Positions 9,824 to 21,530 of a DNA stretch of 64,000 nt are shown in pieces; the first letter of the stretch is position 1, and the number at the start of each line of letters is the position of its first letter. Origin of the DNA: Datisca glomerata (Eukaryota > Streptophyta > Magnoliopsida > Cucurbitales > Datiscaceae); contig QANY01011952.1 of the NCBI GenBank assembly GCA_003255025.1, positions 1,611,359 through 1,675,358 of the forward strand, given 5' to 3'. Position numbers and translations under genes: made by a program. Under the pieces are notes generated by a model. The model ran no database searches and was not told the DNA's origin. It saw only the letters and a program-made list of their open reading frames with translations.

Positions 9824-12145
9824 CTAGCTTGCACTCCCCCAATCAGTTACCTTTGAAGCCGGTGCAGCTTTCGCTCCGTATCTGGAAAGTACATCAGTGA
9901 GCACGGCTTTCTCCTTTACCTTTAACCTGCGTCATGATCGAAAGTGTTTCTCATTTATTAGTTATATTGTGCAAACAAATCTTATAATCTTCATGTCTCA
10001 AACAATCTGTTAAAAATGAAGTTATCAGGTGGATACCTCTTTGCAGATCCAGGTATTTCTAACTTAGGAACCTTCTCTCTTTTTTCACTCGCAGTGAGCT
10101 TTTTCCTGGGAGCCTTTTCTCTTTTATCTTTTGTAGGTAACTTTTCCCTTGGGACCTTCTCCCCTCTTGCTTTAGCAAGCAGCCTTTTCTCTAAGGCCTT
10201 GATTCTTTCTCGTGATTGCATTATTTCAAGCTCATTTCTGGATACTGATTCAGTCGTGAACTTTGTCCTCAATTCTGTGGTGGTAACAACGCCATTTGAG
10301 TTTGATTTGATGACAGATTCAAGATTCTCTCTAAGACCTTCAACCCCTATTTCTATGATCTCATCATGAAAGTCATCAAACTCCTCCAGATCATCCATGT
10401 CAAAGTCATCCATATCGAAATTGTCAACATGCTCCGTTTCAACTTCAGGAATTATAAATTGTGAGGTGTCTTTGGTGTTATCAGCTGAATCTTCATGCGC
10501 GGAGCTGGAAGACCGTGTATTCATCAGCTCACATTTTATTTGCTTCTGAATCTTTCCAAATGTAAGATTTTGACCAGAAAACGTTTCAACAAACCTGCCA
10601 TGGAAGGAGAATGACTTTAGCTCATCGAATACATTTTTTGAATCTTTTTTCAGCAGACATGGAAGTCCATACATCTCAATCATTTTCAATGACAAAATAA
10701 AATTACATGATGAGTCAGGAATCACGGGCACAATTTAACATTTTAACATAATTCAGTTCTATGTAATAGGCCGGCTCTAAAGAATCGGAGACTGTAAACA
10801 ATAGATCCAATGAGAATATGAATAGAACGACCAGGAAGAACCAAATTAGAAATTAAACCCAAGATGGCCTATTATTCATGAGCTTTGCACTAACAGAAAC
10901 GAAAACTGACCCTAAAATCTTTAAATACTTCAGAAGCTAGTGTTGCAAAACTCAAGTCGAGACTGATATATGGGTAAATATGAACTGTGTTGTCCTTTAT
11001 TATATTGAATTTAAATCTCTATTCCCTCCTCGGCAGGATACCTTGATGCGTGTTCATCAGACTTGAAATCAATAAAAGCAAAACCTTTGCAGACAGGTTC
11101 TCTAGTCTTCTTGTTTCCAGCATTTACTGGGACGATATCAACAATTCCAGGGACGCCTTCAAAAGCCGACTTCAAATCTCTACGGATGTTCTTTTTCTTA
11201 GGAAGGTTAAGAACACGAACTCGAACTCCAGTCATATCAGCCTCAGGAGCTGAAAAATGTCATCACACAATCGCAACTTAGAAACTATGGAGGACTTTCA
11301 GCTCATTGTATTCCAAGGTATGCAAGTCAAGTGATAGATACATTATCCACAACTTTAAAACCCAGTTAATATCATTTTTCTTACAATGATAATTGTATTC
11401 TTGTTTTTCTTCTTCTTCTTTTGATCATATCTATAGAGACTAGTTACTTAAGACTAACGAACATGCTATGTTGCAGCATAAAGACATGAAGGAGAGAAGT
11501 TTTGGGAACAATAAACAAATATAAAGGATAATAGGATTTACAAACACAAGTCACACAACCGAGGGTGAGTAACTAACCTTTCTTCGCCGGGATCTTCTTG
11601 TTGGAATTAGGGCTTGTGGGGTCGTTCTTAAGATTATTGAGATTGGCAGCTTGAGCAGCCCTACTCTGCCCAATTTCCTCGAGCAACTCGTCTTCAATAA
11701 AAGTGTCGTAAACCTTCCCCTCACCAAACCCTCGAGGTTTATTCTCAAGCCACTTCGTCATCTTTCCAAATGACACAATCATTCCCTCTTCACCATCGTC
11801 ATTGAATTCGTCGAAGTCACCATCCTCTTCCTCGCCATAATCATCTTCCGAGTCATCCATCTCCATGAGGCCAATGTCGACCTTCCCGCGCTTCTTCTGC
11901 GCGCAGACGGGAAACCCCGCACGTCTCTGCATATAAAGAGAACAAAATCCGAGATGAGGTTGTTGGAATTTCCGTGAGGAAGAGGGAATGGAGGGGCTTT
12001 CGCTTCTGAATTGCACGGCGAAGAGTGAACTAATGGAGCAGGACGCGGTTGAGGAGAAACAGAGGTGGATTTTGCACGGGTGTAAGAGAGAGGAGGCGGT
12101 GGCGCTAGAGCTCTGGGGGCTGAGAAGGGATTTGGAATTCAGCAT
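9824..12145 (-). CDS. chloroplast-targeted RRM RNA-binding protein
   Basis: Four exons join in frame: 12145-11578, 11249-11042, 10594-10037 and 9926-9824, all introns GT-AG, giving 478 residues. The Ser-rich start (about 1-60) looks like a plastid transit peptide. An acidic tract covers 97-120. One RRM starts at about 198: RNP2-like VRVLNL at 200-205 and RNP1 KGFAFIDF at 244-251. A second acidic tract (312-336, DMDD repeats) and a Lys/Arg-rich, helix-prone tail (384-441, repeated REK/KREK) follow. Known plant proteins of this shape bind plastid RNA; RBD1, implicated in chloroplast 23S rRNA processing, is the closest candidate I recall, but identity is not proven. The ATG at 12145 is the first Met before the transit-like sequence. 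A tRNA gene lies 122 bp upstream, divergently. Confidence 0.85.
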
Positions 12146-12267
12146 CTTTGCCGCTCAAGCTATTCTGTAGATGCAGCAACTGTACTTTAGTAGGTAGATA
12201 ACAGAAATAAGAGAAGTCACTGAGTAATAACGTAAGTTTTTAAGCTTATGCCTTCCATTCACATCAA

Positions 12268-12341
12268 GGTGTCGTGGTGTAGTTGGTTATCACGTCAGTC
12301 TAACACACTGAAGGTCTCCGGTTCGAGTCCGGGCGACGCCA
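12268..12341 (+). tRNA. tRNA-Val (anticodon AAC)
   Basis: A complete 74-nt cloverleaf with no intron. The acceptor stem pairs GGTGTCG (12268-12274) with CGACGCC (12334-12340), discriminator A at 12341. The anticodon stem TCAGT/ACTGA encloses loop CTAACAC, with anticodon AAC at 12302-12304. Internal RNA polymerase III promoters are present: A box TGGTGTAGTTGG (12275-12286) and B box GGTTCGAGTCC (12320-12330). CCA is not encoded, as usual for nuclear genes. The acceptor stem has one G-T pair. Confidence 0.97.
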
Positions 12342-12358
12342 TTTGGCTTGTATAATTC

Positions 12359-12365
12359 TTTTTTT
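12359..12365 (+). terminator. RNA polymerase III terminator of tRNA-Val
   Basis: Seven consecutive T residues 18 bases past the tRNA end, the standard pol III stop signal. Confidence 0.85.
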
Positions 12366-12957
12366 GACAAGGTGGTTTGCCCACCTCTATAAGCTTTCCA
12401 TGGAGGCCCGTAATTGACATGTGCATACAAGTTTTCACTATTACTTTTTTGTTCCTCTTTTTTGTTCCTCTTTCATTATTATCGATGATTCTATCACGTG
12501 TTCATTTGATTATCGTCTGATGAGTATAAAAGAAAAATAAACGTGAAAATATTTACTTGACACTGGTGTATTGTCTAACCTAATACACTCCGACGCTCAA
12601 GTCAGTGAAGTGAAGGAAAAGAAAAAGTAGAGAATTCTGAATGTTTTAAATGCCATACCTCTTTGAGAATTTGTTTGTCTTTATATTGATAACTCAACAT
12701 TCATTTCCGAATACGAAGAGTTTTTTTATTAATTATGAAAAATGGAGTCTTTCATTAAATACGGAATATGAAATGATCATCAGTTTCATTTCTAATGAAT
12801 GCTTCATATATCTTCCTCATATTTGTGATTTATTTTGATATTGAGACACTACCGTATGTCTTTCGGTATTATTATTTCTTACTCATATTGACTAAGTCCG
12901 AGTTCGGGATTTGGTCTTTCGGTCTTTGTGGATTCAGCCTTATTCTACCTTGTATGA

Positions 12958-13070
12958 GGTTCAGTCAGAATGTAAGGTTCGGCCATATTTCGAGTAGGCG
13001 AGATTCGGCCGAAATGTGAAGTTCGGCCAAAATATGAACTTCGTCTAAAATATGTGGTTCATTCATATTT
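12958..13070. repeat. short degenerate tandem repeat
   Basis: Four to five units of about 22-25 bp built on GTTCGGCCAAAATATGAA, for example around 12980, 13005, 13019 and 13043. Confidence 0.55.
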
Positions 13071-13499
13071 TGGTTTTATGTCATTTTGAACTTGTAATCA
13101 ATTGTTTAGACTTCGTAAAAGATCTTTAGGTAAGAATTGAACTGAGTGGACTTTTATTCGAGAAATTTATAATATAATTATTGGACTATCTACAAAGCTA
13201 GCTGAGTAATTTTATTTAATTTTTTAGCATCGTCTCTACCGCATGTTGTTGTCGCTGCCTCGAAGGTTGAAATACAGTCGTCTTCCTCGCGTGATTTGGT
13301 CGGCTGTTAAAAGAACACAAAAATGGATTGTTCACGTCGTCTTCCTCGCATTTGATTGCTTGGCATTTATTTTAAGAAATTTGTGTTTGTTGACAGAGCT
13401 TTTAATGGATTCTTTTGGGCATCTATTAAAGCTATTTCTTTATTTATATCGTGCTTTTATAGTTTTGTTGAGCTACATTGTGTTTGTTTGTTTAATTTT

Positions 13500-14335
13500 T
13501 GAAGATTGATTTTGTTTATTGCGTATGATTTTTGAAGCTCCAAATGTGAACTTTAATAGATGCTTTTTGGCATCGACTAAAGCTTCTTTTTAACTAGCTT
13601 CATTGTTGTTTTCTACTTGTTTAATTGTTGGCGTGTCTTTTGATTACATTTTCAATTTTCATTTTATATTTAGCTGTTGTTAACCGTTCTGAAATTTCAC
13701 GAAAATATTATTTTTAGGTATGTTGAATGTTCTTATTGTTGTATTTATGATGGTAGGTGGTTATATATATATATAACAAATTAATTTAGTTACACTGTAT
13801 TTGCCTCTTTAAGTTTTTAAGATGGATTTTATTTACAGAAATGAAAGGATAAATTATTTTTTCAGTTCAAGTTGTAAAAATGACCAGAAAATATAAATAA
13901 ATGATTAAAAATAATCAAAGTAAAAACTTAATTTACTAAAATTACATAAATATAAACAAATTATTTATCTTATTTCAGCCATTTTTATAAAAAAGATTTT
14001 CTGCACTAATTTGAGTTGAAAAATTCTCACTTTTTACCGTTTGAGCTTTTGAAGCTCCATTGTGAGCTTTAATTATATGCTTTTTGGCATCCATCATTTA
14101 AGCTAATTTTTTAGCTTCATTGTTGTTTTGTCTGTTTGTGTAATTGTTGTTATGTCTTTTGGTTACATTCCCAATTTTGTATTATATTTATGTGTTATTC
14201 ACTGTTATAAAATTTCACTGAAATAATATTTTCAGATATATTAAAGGTCTCGATTGTTCTGTTTTATGATAGTTGACGGTATGATATAAATACTTATATA
14301 GATAACAAATTAAAACCGGTGTGTTGTTAATAATG
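13500..14335 (+). repeat. direct duplication, ~300-bp units
   Basis: The block 13520-13790 (GAAGCTCC...GCTTTTTGGCATC...TTCATTGTTGTTTT...ATTTCAC...GATAGT/GGTAGG...AACAAATTAA) is repeated with about 20-25% differences at 14045-14325, some 525 bp downstream and in the same orientation. A weaker trace starts near 13430. The unit is non-coding and precedes the Mutator-like transposase remnant. Confidence 0.6.
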
Positions 14336-14599
14336 ATTCGACATTTAATGTATTATTGAATTCGGTAATAAGTGAATTAGGTTTGTCTCAAGCACGGGAA
14401 AATATACACATGAAGGTCGTTCTTGGTGTTGGTACAACTTCTAATAAAGTTTTAGAGGCAAAAGATGATAGCGATGTGTTGTGGTTTATTTCATTTGCAA
14501 AAGTGTTTATTGTCCGGTTGTTGAGATGGCTTGATCCTTATAAGTTTTTTAACTGTGCAACTCTTTGATAATGTGGCATGTTCTTCTAGTAATGTGCTT

Positions 14600-16420
14600 A
14601 TCGAGCAACCATCAGAATGCCATTTTTATGGAGCATGTGTGACGTAGAGAATGCTTCGATTGATTTTCGTGTGAAGGTAAAAGATTTACTTGGTAATAAG
14701 GGGGAGTTGAAGAAAACAATACAAATTGTTGCTTTAAAATTTTTTTTAATTTAAGATCCAGAAGCTGATTGGGGAATGGTTTGTTGCATATGTGTCGGTA
14801 AATTTTACAATTGGTATTTACACACATCTAAGTATATGCATTGTGATTTGTGGATGGTGACACAATATATTAGTGAACATATATGTTCATCAAATATTAC
14901 ATAGATTGACTATAGGCAAGCTAGTGTTGCTTGCAAAATAGCCGTCTAAAGAAGATTGTGGACCAAATGCGTGCGAAACATGATGTTCATGTTAGCCATC
15001 ACAAATGCGTGAGAAACATGATATTCATATTAGTTATCCTGAAGAATCATATGCTTCTATTTTCTCATTTTTTCCAATTTTACATGAAATAAACTCGGTA
15101 TGATTATTTTTCTAAACGAGTAAATAAAGTTATTACTATTAGTATATAGCTTGGTTACCTACATATTTTTGTTCTTTTAATGTTCCAAGTTCTGTTATTG
15201 AGTATGTTGTGGACTGTGATATGGGGTTTAAGTATTGTTTTATGTTACTACATAGTCTTTAGATGAGTGGAGACATTGTCGACCCATTATATCAGTTGAC
15301 AGTACGTTTCTAAAAGCTAAGTATGTATTTTGTTATCTACTTGTCTTTTTTAGATGGTTACAGCCAAATCTTCATGTTACCATTCTTTGTACTTGATTTA
15401 GAGAATGATGATTCGTGGTAATGGTCCATCTAGAAGTTGCATATTAGCATTGGAGATGTTGATGATTCGGTTATCATGTTGGATCAACACTAGTATTTCT
15501 AAGACTGTTGGAATTGTATTTACTAGTGCTCATCATGGAGGATGCATGCGCTAACTACGTTAGAATTTGACAACAAGATTTAGGTTTCCGAATAGCATTG
15601 ATTCATTTTCTATGCATGTGCGAAGGGTTACTTTGTTAATGGCTTTGAGAGTCATATGTAGAGTTTAGACAGAGATTTGTCTGCGAATATTTAGAGGGGT
15701 TTGAAAATGTAGATGGGCTCAAGCATATTTTAGTAGTAAAAGGTATAACATGATGACTTTTAACATCTCTGAAAGTATTAATAGCATGTTAGTTGAAATG
15801 CGGGAACCTCCTATCATTAGGTTATTAGAATTCATCCATAAATCATGTTTGAACCTGGGACAAGAATCATTTAAGGGAAGAATACATACGGGCTTAAACT
15901 ATGTTAATATGTGTTACGTATTTTTAATTTAGTTCTTGTATGTATTAATTGCTTGTAATTTTTGCTAATGATTTTCATGTTAGTTCATATGACATTAATG
16001 AATTTCATGTTAGTCATGGTAGACTTGTGTATGTTTTAAACTCGGATAGGTGTGAGTTTCATGTGAAAGTTGGGAATTAGATCATATACCACATGTGCAT
16101 GCTTGTGTTGTCTTTTGCAATTGAAACTTGAGTTCATATTCATATGCTAGTGATTGGTTGTCGTGTTGTAAATATGCTTCCACAAAAGTAGGTGTCGTTC
16201 ACGCATTAGGTAAGTGGAGCATGTTACCTATTGATGAAGGAGGGTAAACATACAATCTCCATATATGAGAGTAGAGCTTGGAGACTGAAGAAGCAACGCG
16301 TTCCTTCTTTAGGTGAAAATAGGTAAAGTGTGAAGTATGGTCGTAGTGGTCAAGTTGGTCATAATCGAAAACGTGCAGGAACCCAATTCATGTTCTCTCT
16401 TCTAAGAAGAGAGTGTTCAT
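14600..16420 (+). pseudogene. Mutator-like (MuDR) transposase remnant
   Basis: Diagnostic MULE transposase pieces appear in the right order but in shifting frames. RHCRPIISVDSTFLKAKY, the first catalytic-Asp block, is at about 15270-15325. FVLDLENDDSW is at about 15385-15420 and TSAHHGGCMR, with the conserved His, at about 15518-15552. YNMMTFNISESINSMLVEMR, the DDE-domain end, is at about 15747-15806. A SWIM-type zinc-finger region with CEF and HMC remnants is at 16050-16110, and a zinc-knuckle-like tail (GRSGQVGHNRKR) at about 16340-16380. Many stops and frameshifts make it inactive. Terminal inverted repeats and a 9-bp target duplication were not found. Confidence 0.8.
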
Positions 16421-16528
16421 ACATCCTTTTTTGCCCCTAAAATACCCTATGTTGTCTTCCTGCCCGGTTGGATCTACCGTGACTATTTACCCATAACCAT
16501 TAGTCAACTGGTAAGACGTGGATGGATT

Positions 16529-17660
16529 GTAACGCCCTGATCCCTGAGGTAAAACATGCATGTAATTTCACAATTCAAAATTTCCCAATTCAGTTAAAAC
16601 CCTAATTTAAGAAAATTTCCAAATTGAAAACTCTAATTTTACCTTAACTTTAACATTAAATAGCGAAAGCCTAAAATTATATAAAAATATTTATTCAATA
16701 AGCTGTAATAAATGATGTATTAATCTTTAATAAAGTCAATCATGAAAAATCCTTAAAGCGTGAAAGTCAAGCATATAAACGTAGAATAAATCATGATAAT
16801 TCTTAAATTTCTGTATCAATTGTACTTAATGAAAGATTTGTTTCTAATACCATATAATCAATAATTAATTGAAAATCTCCTATTTTCGCTGGCTATGGAA
16901 GTCCCCCTCTCCTACTGTTTGCCATCACCTACAACACAATCATCTATGAGGGAGAGAATATTAAAAATACTCAGTAAGTAAACTTACATACTAATAAGTT
17001 TCACATGACATAAATATAAACAAGTAACTCATGCAACTGTAATTTAACATATTCACTTGATTATAAATCACATAAAGTACTTGTAATTCACATATATGAA
17101 TTTCATGGTTATTATGAAACTTGAACTTGTACTTGTAACTTGTCTTATCTTGTTTCGAATAGACATACTCCTCAATTAACAATCTAACCAAAAGTGATTC
17201 AAACTTCTAACGTGAACGTGACAGAATGAGTGTCCTGAAGCTGGTGTCACTTAAGGTTATCTGAACCATAAGGACACTGACATGAACATGGTGACACCCA
17301 TCCTTATAGCTGATAACATGATGTGAACATTCTGGTTACTTGATAACTAGGGAATATGTCTAAGTCTACTCTGTATTCATTTATAATTTCATTTGAGTTA
17401 ATTTCATGACTCATGGTAACTTGTATTCCTGGCTAACACGCAACTTACTTGTGAACATAAATATTATAGCTAATACGTGTAAAGCTCAAAATACAATCAT
17501 ACATAACATGATAATTAACTTTATCATGATATGAAAAAATAAATAAAATAGTTGATCATAAGATTTAGCAACAAAAAGAAATTAATAACGCAATATTAAA
17601 TCAAATAAGGTACAGTCATGACATCAAATTACTACGTAAGTCCGCTTACCTGGATTGCTA
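16529..17660 (-). mobile_element. gypsy-type LTR-like sequence
   Basis: It starts at TGTAACGCCCTGATCCC, similar to an LTR border common in plant gypsy elements. It contains AATACTCAGTAAGTAAACTTACATAC (about 16968-16993; core CTCAGTAAGTAAA), which recurs at about 26366-26390 inside another LTR-like segment. Orientation is inferred from that second copy. No coding sequence, and the other border is not visible. Confidence 0.35.
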
Positions 17661-18496
17661 CGAATAAAATCCAGTAACTAATGACCTGAAATCCAAGGAT
17701 CTTAGATCATAAAATATTCAGATAATAAATATCATTATTTAATAAATTAGAAAAGGGAACTGTGACAGAACAATGAAAAATAAACTGGGTAATGATCCGA
17801 TTAAGCGGTTCAGACTGTTTGAACTAGGTCTGGTTGGTCTAAACTGGTTTGGTTCTGATGTGCTGGACTAGTTTGATCTGATTTGGTTGAACCGATTTAG
17901 GTTATATCAGAACCAACATGGTAGTAAGACCTATTTACAGACCGAACTGCCACTATGACCTCCTCACAGTCAGTAGGCTTTAGACGCGTTGTCCTCTCAT
18001 TGAAAATGAACCTAGTCATACGTGACATTGTTTCATGCATTGGCGTCTACGTATACTTGGCATTCACTATTGGCCATTATAATATAGGGTTCATACCTCC
18101 ATTTCTTTATAAAGAGTCATGGCACTCATACTGAGGAGATCAGACAGATTCACGCTTGGGCATATATGTTCATTTATTATAAAATACACATTCTGTCTCT
18201 ATGTATGTGTGTGTGTGTCTCTATCTCTCTGTAAGTGTTTGTGTGTATCTCTCTTTCTCTCTCTCTCCCTCACACATGAAACTTCATATGAACAATCACA
18301 ATAGTTACCACCATGACTAGCACCCTCTTGGCGGCCTCAAGGATGTGAACGGTGATTGCCACCATCTCGGGCCTTGATGATGCTCATCATTTTCTCCACA
18401 CTAGACCTCCAAGTTCTCAAGACTTTTGTGATGACTAGATGACTCTCCGTTCTTGTACCTAGTTCAAGTGAATTTATGCACTCACAAAGTGGCGAG
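17661..18496. other. intergenic with GGTT-rich and GT/CT simple repeats
   Basis: 17795-17900 is rich in GGTTTGGTT/GGTCTGGTT words. A GT-then-CT simple repeat lies at 18201-18270. No gene seen. Confidence 0.5.
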
Positions 18497-18504
18497 TCCA
18501 CATG

Positions 18505-19965
18505 CAGGGGCGGAGCCATATGTGTGGCAGCTTGATCAAGTGACCCCATTCAAAGAAAATAATCAAATTGTTCATCTTCAGATTCTCCATTACAGCTGCG
18601 TCGGCCTCACTCTGGAAGCTTCGCCGACGGTGGAGAGATAAGTCAACTCACTTTTTTTTCTCCACTCACTCTTCAACCCCTCTATTTTCCCAAATTCCCC
18701 TGCTTTCTTTTTTTCTTTTGATTTTTTTATTCTCGGTCATTTGTTTTTTCGTTTTAGATCTTAGGGTAAGCTTTATTTTTTTGTCAAATTTGTTAAGATT
18801 CAATTCTTCATTCTTCCTCACAAGTTTTTATATTTATCAGTTGTAGGGAACAGATGAACTACTCTTAATATATTTCTCACATGGCAGGCATGTGGTAATG
18901 AAAATTTGGCTCTGTGAGGTGTGGGTTTGAAATTAGAATTGAAAATGCGAAAGTGCTTAAGCCTCTCTAGTTCTCACTTCACTTTACGTTTGTTCTTCTA
19001 AGCGAAGTTCCATCAATCTCAGTCCCCTTATCAGATTTTTTCTCTACATTTTCAACAGTGATTTAGCATCTAGCCCAGCCAACGATTCGATTCGTGACCA
19101 CATAAAAATGGTGTTTGATAATAGGATCATATAAAAATGTTTTGAAAAGTTAGTTAACTAAAAATATGTAATTTATAAGTTATAAGACCATATAAAAATA
19201 TTAATGAAAGTTAGGGGATTAAAAATATACTTTTCTCTGTATTCATTGTTCCTTTGTTTAATTTTCTCTTCTTGTGTGACATTTTAATTAATCTATTATA
19301 AGAAGCTATTTGTGTGGTGTTCTTAGTGAAATGTTTTCTAGAAGAAGGGTTTGATTTGATAAAAACATTAAATAACTTGTTAAAATTGGGATAATTCTGC
19401 TTGATCAAGCAACTTTGGGATCAATATATTTGATTATTTCTCTCTCAGTCTCTGGTCTGTTTCTCTCTCAATCTCGCAATCTCTTAGTTTCTCTGAGTAT
19501 CATTAACAATCTTTATTCATATAAAAGTCATCTCTAAGATGGACTATAGGACTCAATGACGATGTGTAGACCTTAATTATAATTTATATGTAAGCGAGAC
19601 TATAAAATACCTTTAATTATCTTTAGTTAGATATAACTGCTGATTAGGGAGGACTTTTCCTTCAATAGAGTGTCCCTTTAGGATGAATTTTTATCCCATG
19701 ATTGAGTTATTTAGATTAAATCTCTTACGGGAAGAAATCAACTTCTTATTTTGAGGACAATTATAAATTTAAATTTTAATAAAAAGTTGTCGCATTCGGG
19801 TTTATATATAATCTCTCTCATACATATGTATGGGTTGTGTGTACTTGTATATATGCACACACATATACATATACATATATAATATAATAACATAAGAGAC
19901 ACCGCAGACGCAAATGAGGTCAAAGCCAATGGCCAAATTGAACTTAAGTCCTGGCTCCGTTCCTG
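18505..19965. mobile_element. non-autonomous hAT-type transposon
   Basis: A 1.46-kb element with terminal inverted repeats CAGGGGCGGAGCCA (left) and CAGGAACGGAGCCAGG (right end read inward). It is flanked by a 7/8-matching 8-bp target duplication: TCCACATG (18497-18504) and TCTACATG (19966-19973). The CAG start and 8-bp duplication point to hAT. The interior has no transposase: only AT-rich sequence, pyrimidine tracts and a TATA/CACACA simple repeat near 19855-19885. It must depend on a transposase made elsewhere. Confidence 0.78.
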
Positions 19966-20089
19966 TCTACATGCGATTTGTCTGTCAGTGTGAATCTTTC
20001 ATGGATGGATGTGGAAGGTTTACTTTGTGTTGCACGAATATATGGATTCTCGAGAAAATTTCCTTCTGAAAAAAGATTGAGAAAATTAT

Positions 20090-21043
20090 AAATTAGTCAT
20101 TTGAATTATTAAGTTGTTGTCATTTATAATTCTGAACTATTTTTTTCGTCATTTATAACTTTCAACTTACCATTTACTGTCAAATATAACATTTGATCCA
20201 TACATCTTTAGATATCTGTTAGTTTAATAAAAATGACGTAATTTTGAAATACTAGAATGGAAAACTCACCCCTATCAATATTAAGTAGTTTTGGGCCTCT
20301 GTGTTTTTTAGAAACTCAACCAAACCCTATCAAACTGGACCGGGTTGAACCCTTCTTCTTCTTCGTGAGCTCCTCCATACCCCCTTCTTCTTCGTGAAGC
20401 TACTCTCCCATACCCCCTTCTTCTTCTTCGTAGCAGCTCATCTCATCCTCCATTTTCGTTTTCTTCAGCTCAGATCGAAGCATTTTAGGCGTCTTTCATA
20501 CTCGGCAGCTCTCCATTTCAGCAGCTCATCCTCGATTTCTTCAGCTCAAATCGCAAAGTTCATGTGCTCTCTGAACCCAATGTTACTCCATTTCCCCAAA
20601 ATCCACCTCTAAATATTAGTTTTCAACTTATTGATTGTTTTACAGCCATTCTGTAGTTCTTTAGCCATTAAAAGGTCCCTCAAGTCTGCAGAAGCCAGAG
20701 AAGTACTGTATGGAATGGACCCAAACCCATTTATGACATGCAGTGAGGTTGTTTTTCAATTTCTTTAGGTTTTTTGTTCTTCTTCTGTTTACTTTCTCCA
20801 TTGTTTCTCAGTTTTAGGCCTAATTCCTAGATGGGTTTCGGTTTCTTTGGTTCCATATTGGTTCTTTCTGTGTTCTTCAGATGGGTTTTTTATTTCTGAC
20901 TTCTTAAAGAAGATGGGTATTGTCTCTTCTCATGCCTACAACTTCTCGACTACCGGTTGCCTTTGGGAAAAAATAGAGGCCCAAAACTAACACATATTTA
21001 ACAGTAACGATGTATAACTTGATAGTTCAATTTATAGTTTTCC
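20090..21043. mobile_element. inverted-repeat element enclosing gene-like sequence
   Basis: Two inverted blocks bracket the segment. The outer block is GAAAATTATAAATT near 20090 against GAAAACTATAAATT read inward from about 21043. The inner block is a perfect 14-bp match, AGTTTTGGGCCTCT, at 20287-20300 against its complement at 20975-20988. The left arm is longer than the right, so part of the right arm has been lost. Between them lies GC-richer, pyrimidine-rich sequence resembling a 5' leader and exons. The whole resembles a Pack-type element that has picked up host gene sequence. Superfamily not determined; no target duplication found. Confidence 0.5.
20643..20770 (+). pseudogene. exon-like fragment inside inverted-repeat element
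   Basis: After TTGTTTTACAG, a good acceptor, comes an open frame with protein-like composition, including IKRSLKSAEAREVLYGMDPN and then PFMTCSEV, until a stop at about 20767. A possible donor (GAG/GTTGTT) is weak. I do not recognise the protein family. No start codon context or downstream exons were found, so this is a captured fragment at best. Confidence 0.35.
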
Positions 21044-21179
21044 TAAAACGATTTGTTAGGCTTTATCCTTAATAACTCATTCTTCTTCTTGCTAAAAGTT
21101 TCTATCACTTCCCGTTTCTGTCCAAGAATTCATGCTTCTGGAAGATTACAGAAGCATGAATTAAAAAAAATAATAAATG
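21044..21179. other. short intergenic spacer
   Basis: Contains an imperfect palindrome (CATGCTTCTGGAAG...TTACAGAAGCATG, 21131-21158). Nothing else. Confidence 0.4.
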
Positions 21180-21530
21180 ATATAAAACAAAAGAAGAATT
21201 GAAGGCGGGAGATGACAAGGCGGACCACTCATGAAGGCGGTCTAGAAGACCAGCTCAACACCAAGGCGGATGAAAGTTTGAGTCAATCCAATGGCCCAAC
21301 CATAAAAGCCAGGCACATCAGGACCTCTTTGGTGCCTCTTCAAGGTGCTAAGTTCCAAGGCTATGTCAAAACCCACACCAGGACCTCACCAAGGCGAACA
21401 GGAAGGCACCCAAGTGCCTTATCGCGTGACCCATGAGAGGCCCAGTCAAGAGCGTGCGTGTTCAACCCGCGCCCGCAACCTGATTCAGCAGTCCAGCTCC
21501 ACCTGTATATGAAGGGGGCAATGCCCGCTT
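21180..21530 (+). repeat. GC-rich LTR- or gag-leader-like fragment
   Basis: The base composition is clearly richer in G and C than its surroundings, with repeated AAGGCGG/AAGGCGA words. It is followed by ATATAAAATGAG-type sequence. It looks like part of an LTR retroelement, similar in texture to 36970-37320. No coding function is claimed for the open frame at 21212-21436. Confidence 0.3.

Larger units (their letters stand above)
12366..14599. other. repeat-rich region, no intact gene
   Basis: AT-rich sequence with two internal repeat structures listed separately (12958-13070 and 13500-14335). Open frames at 12650-13019, 13243-13509 and 14356-14568 show no domain I recognise. The last is adjacent to the Mutator-like pseudogene and could be its decayed N-terminal part. 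Confidence 0.45.

Noticed and set aside
10016..10369. 117-codon plus-strand frame inside the RRM gene
   Set aside because: Antisense to exon 3. The Lys/Glu-rich minus-strand coding naturally leaves the complementary strand open.
10595..10731. N-terminal extension of the third RRM exon, starting at an ATG at 10731
   Set aside because: A splice acceptor (GGCAG/G) at 10595 joins the RRM in frame and completes its fold; sequence upstream is intron.
11988..12170. Plus-strand frame over the RRM gene start
   Set aside because: Antisense to the transit-peptide exon; no independent support.
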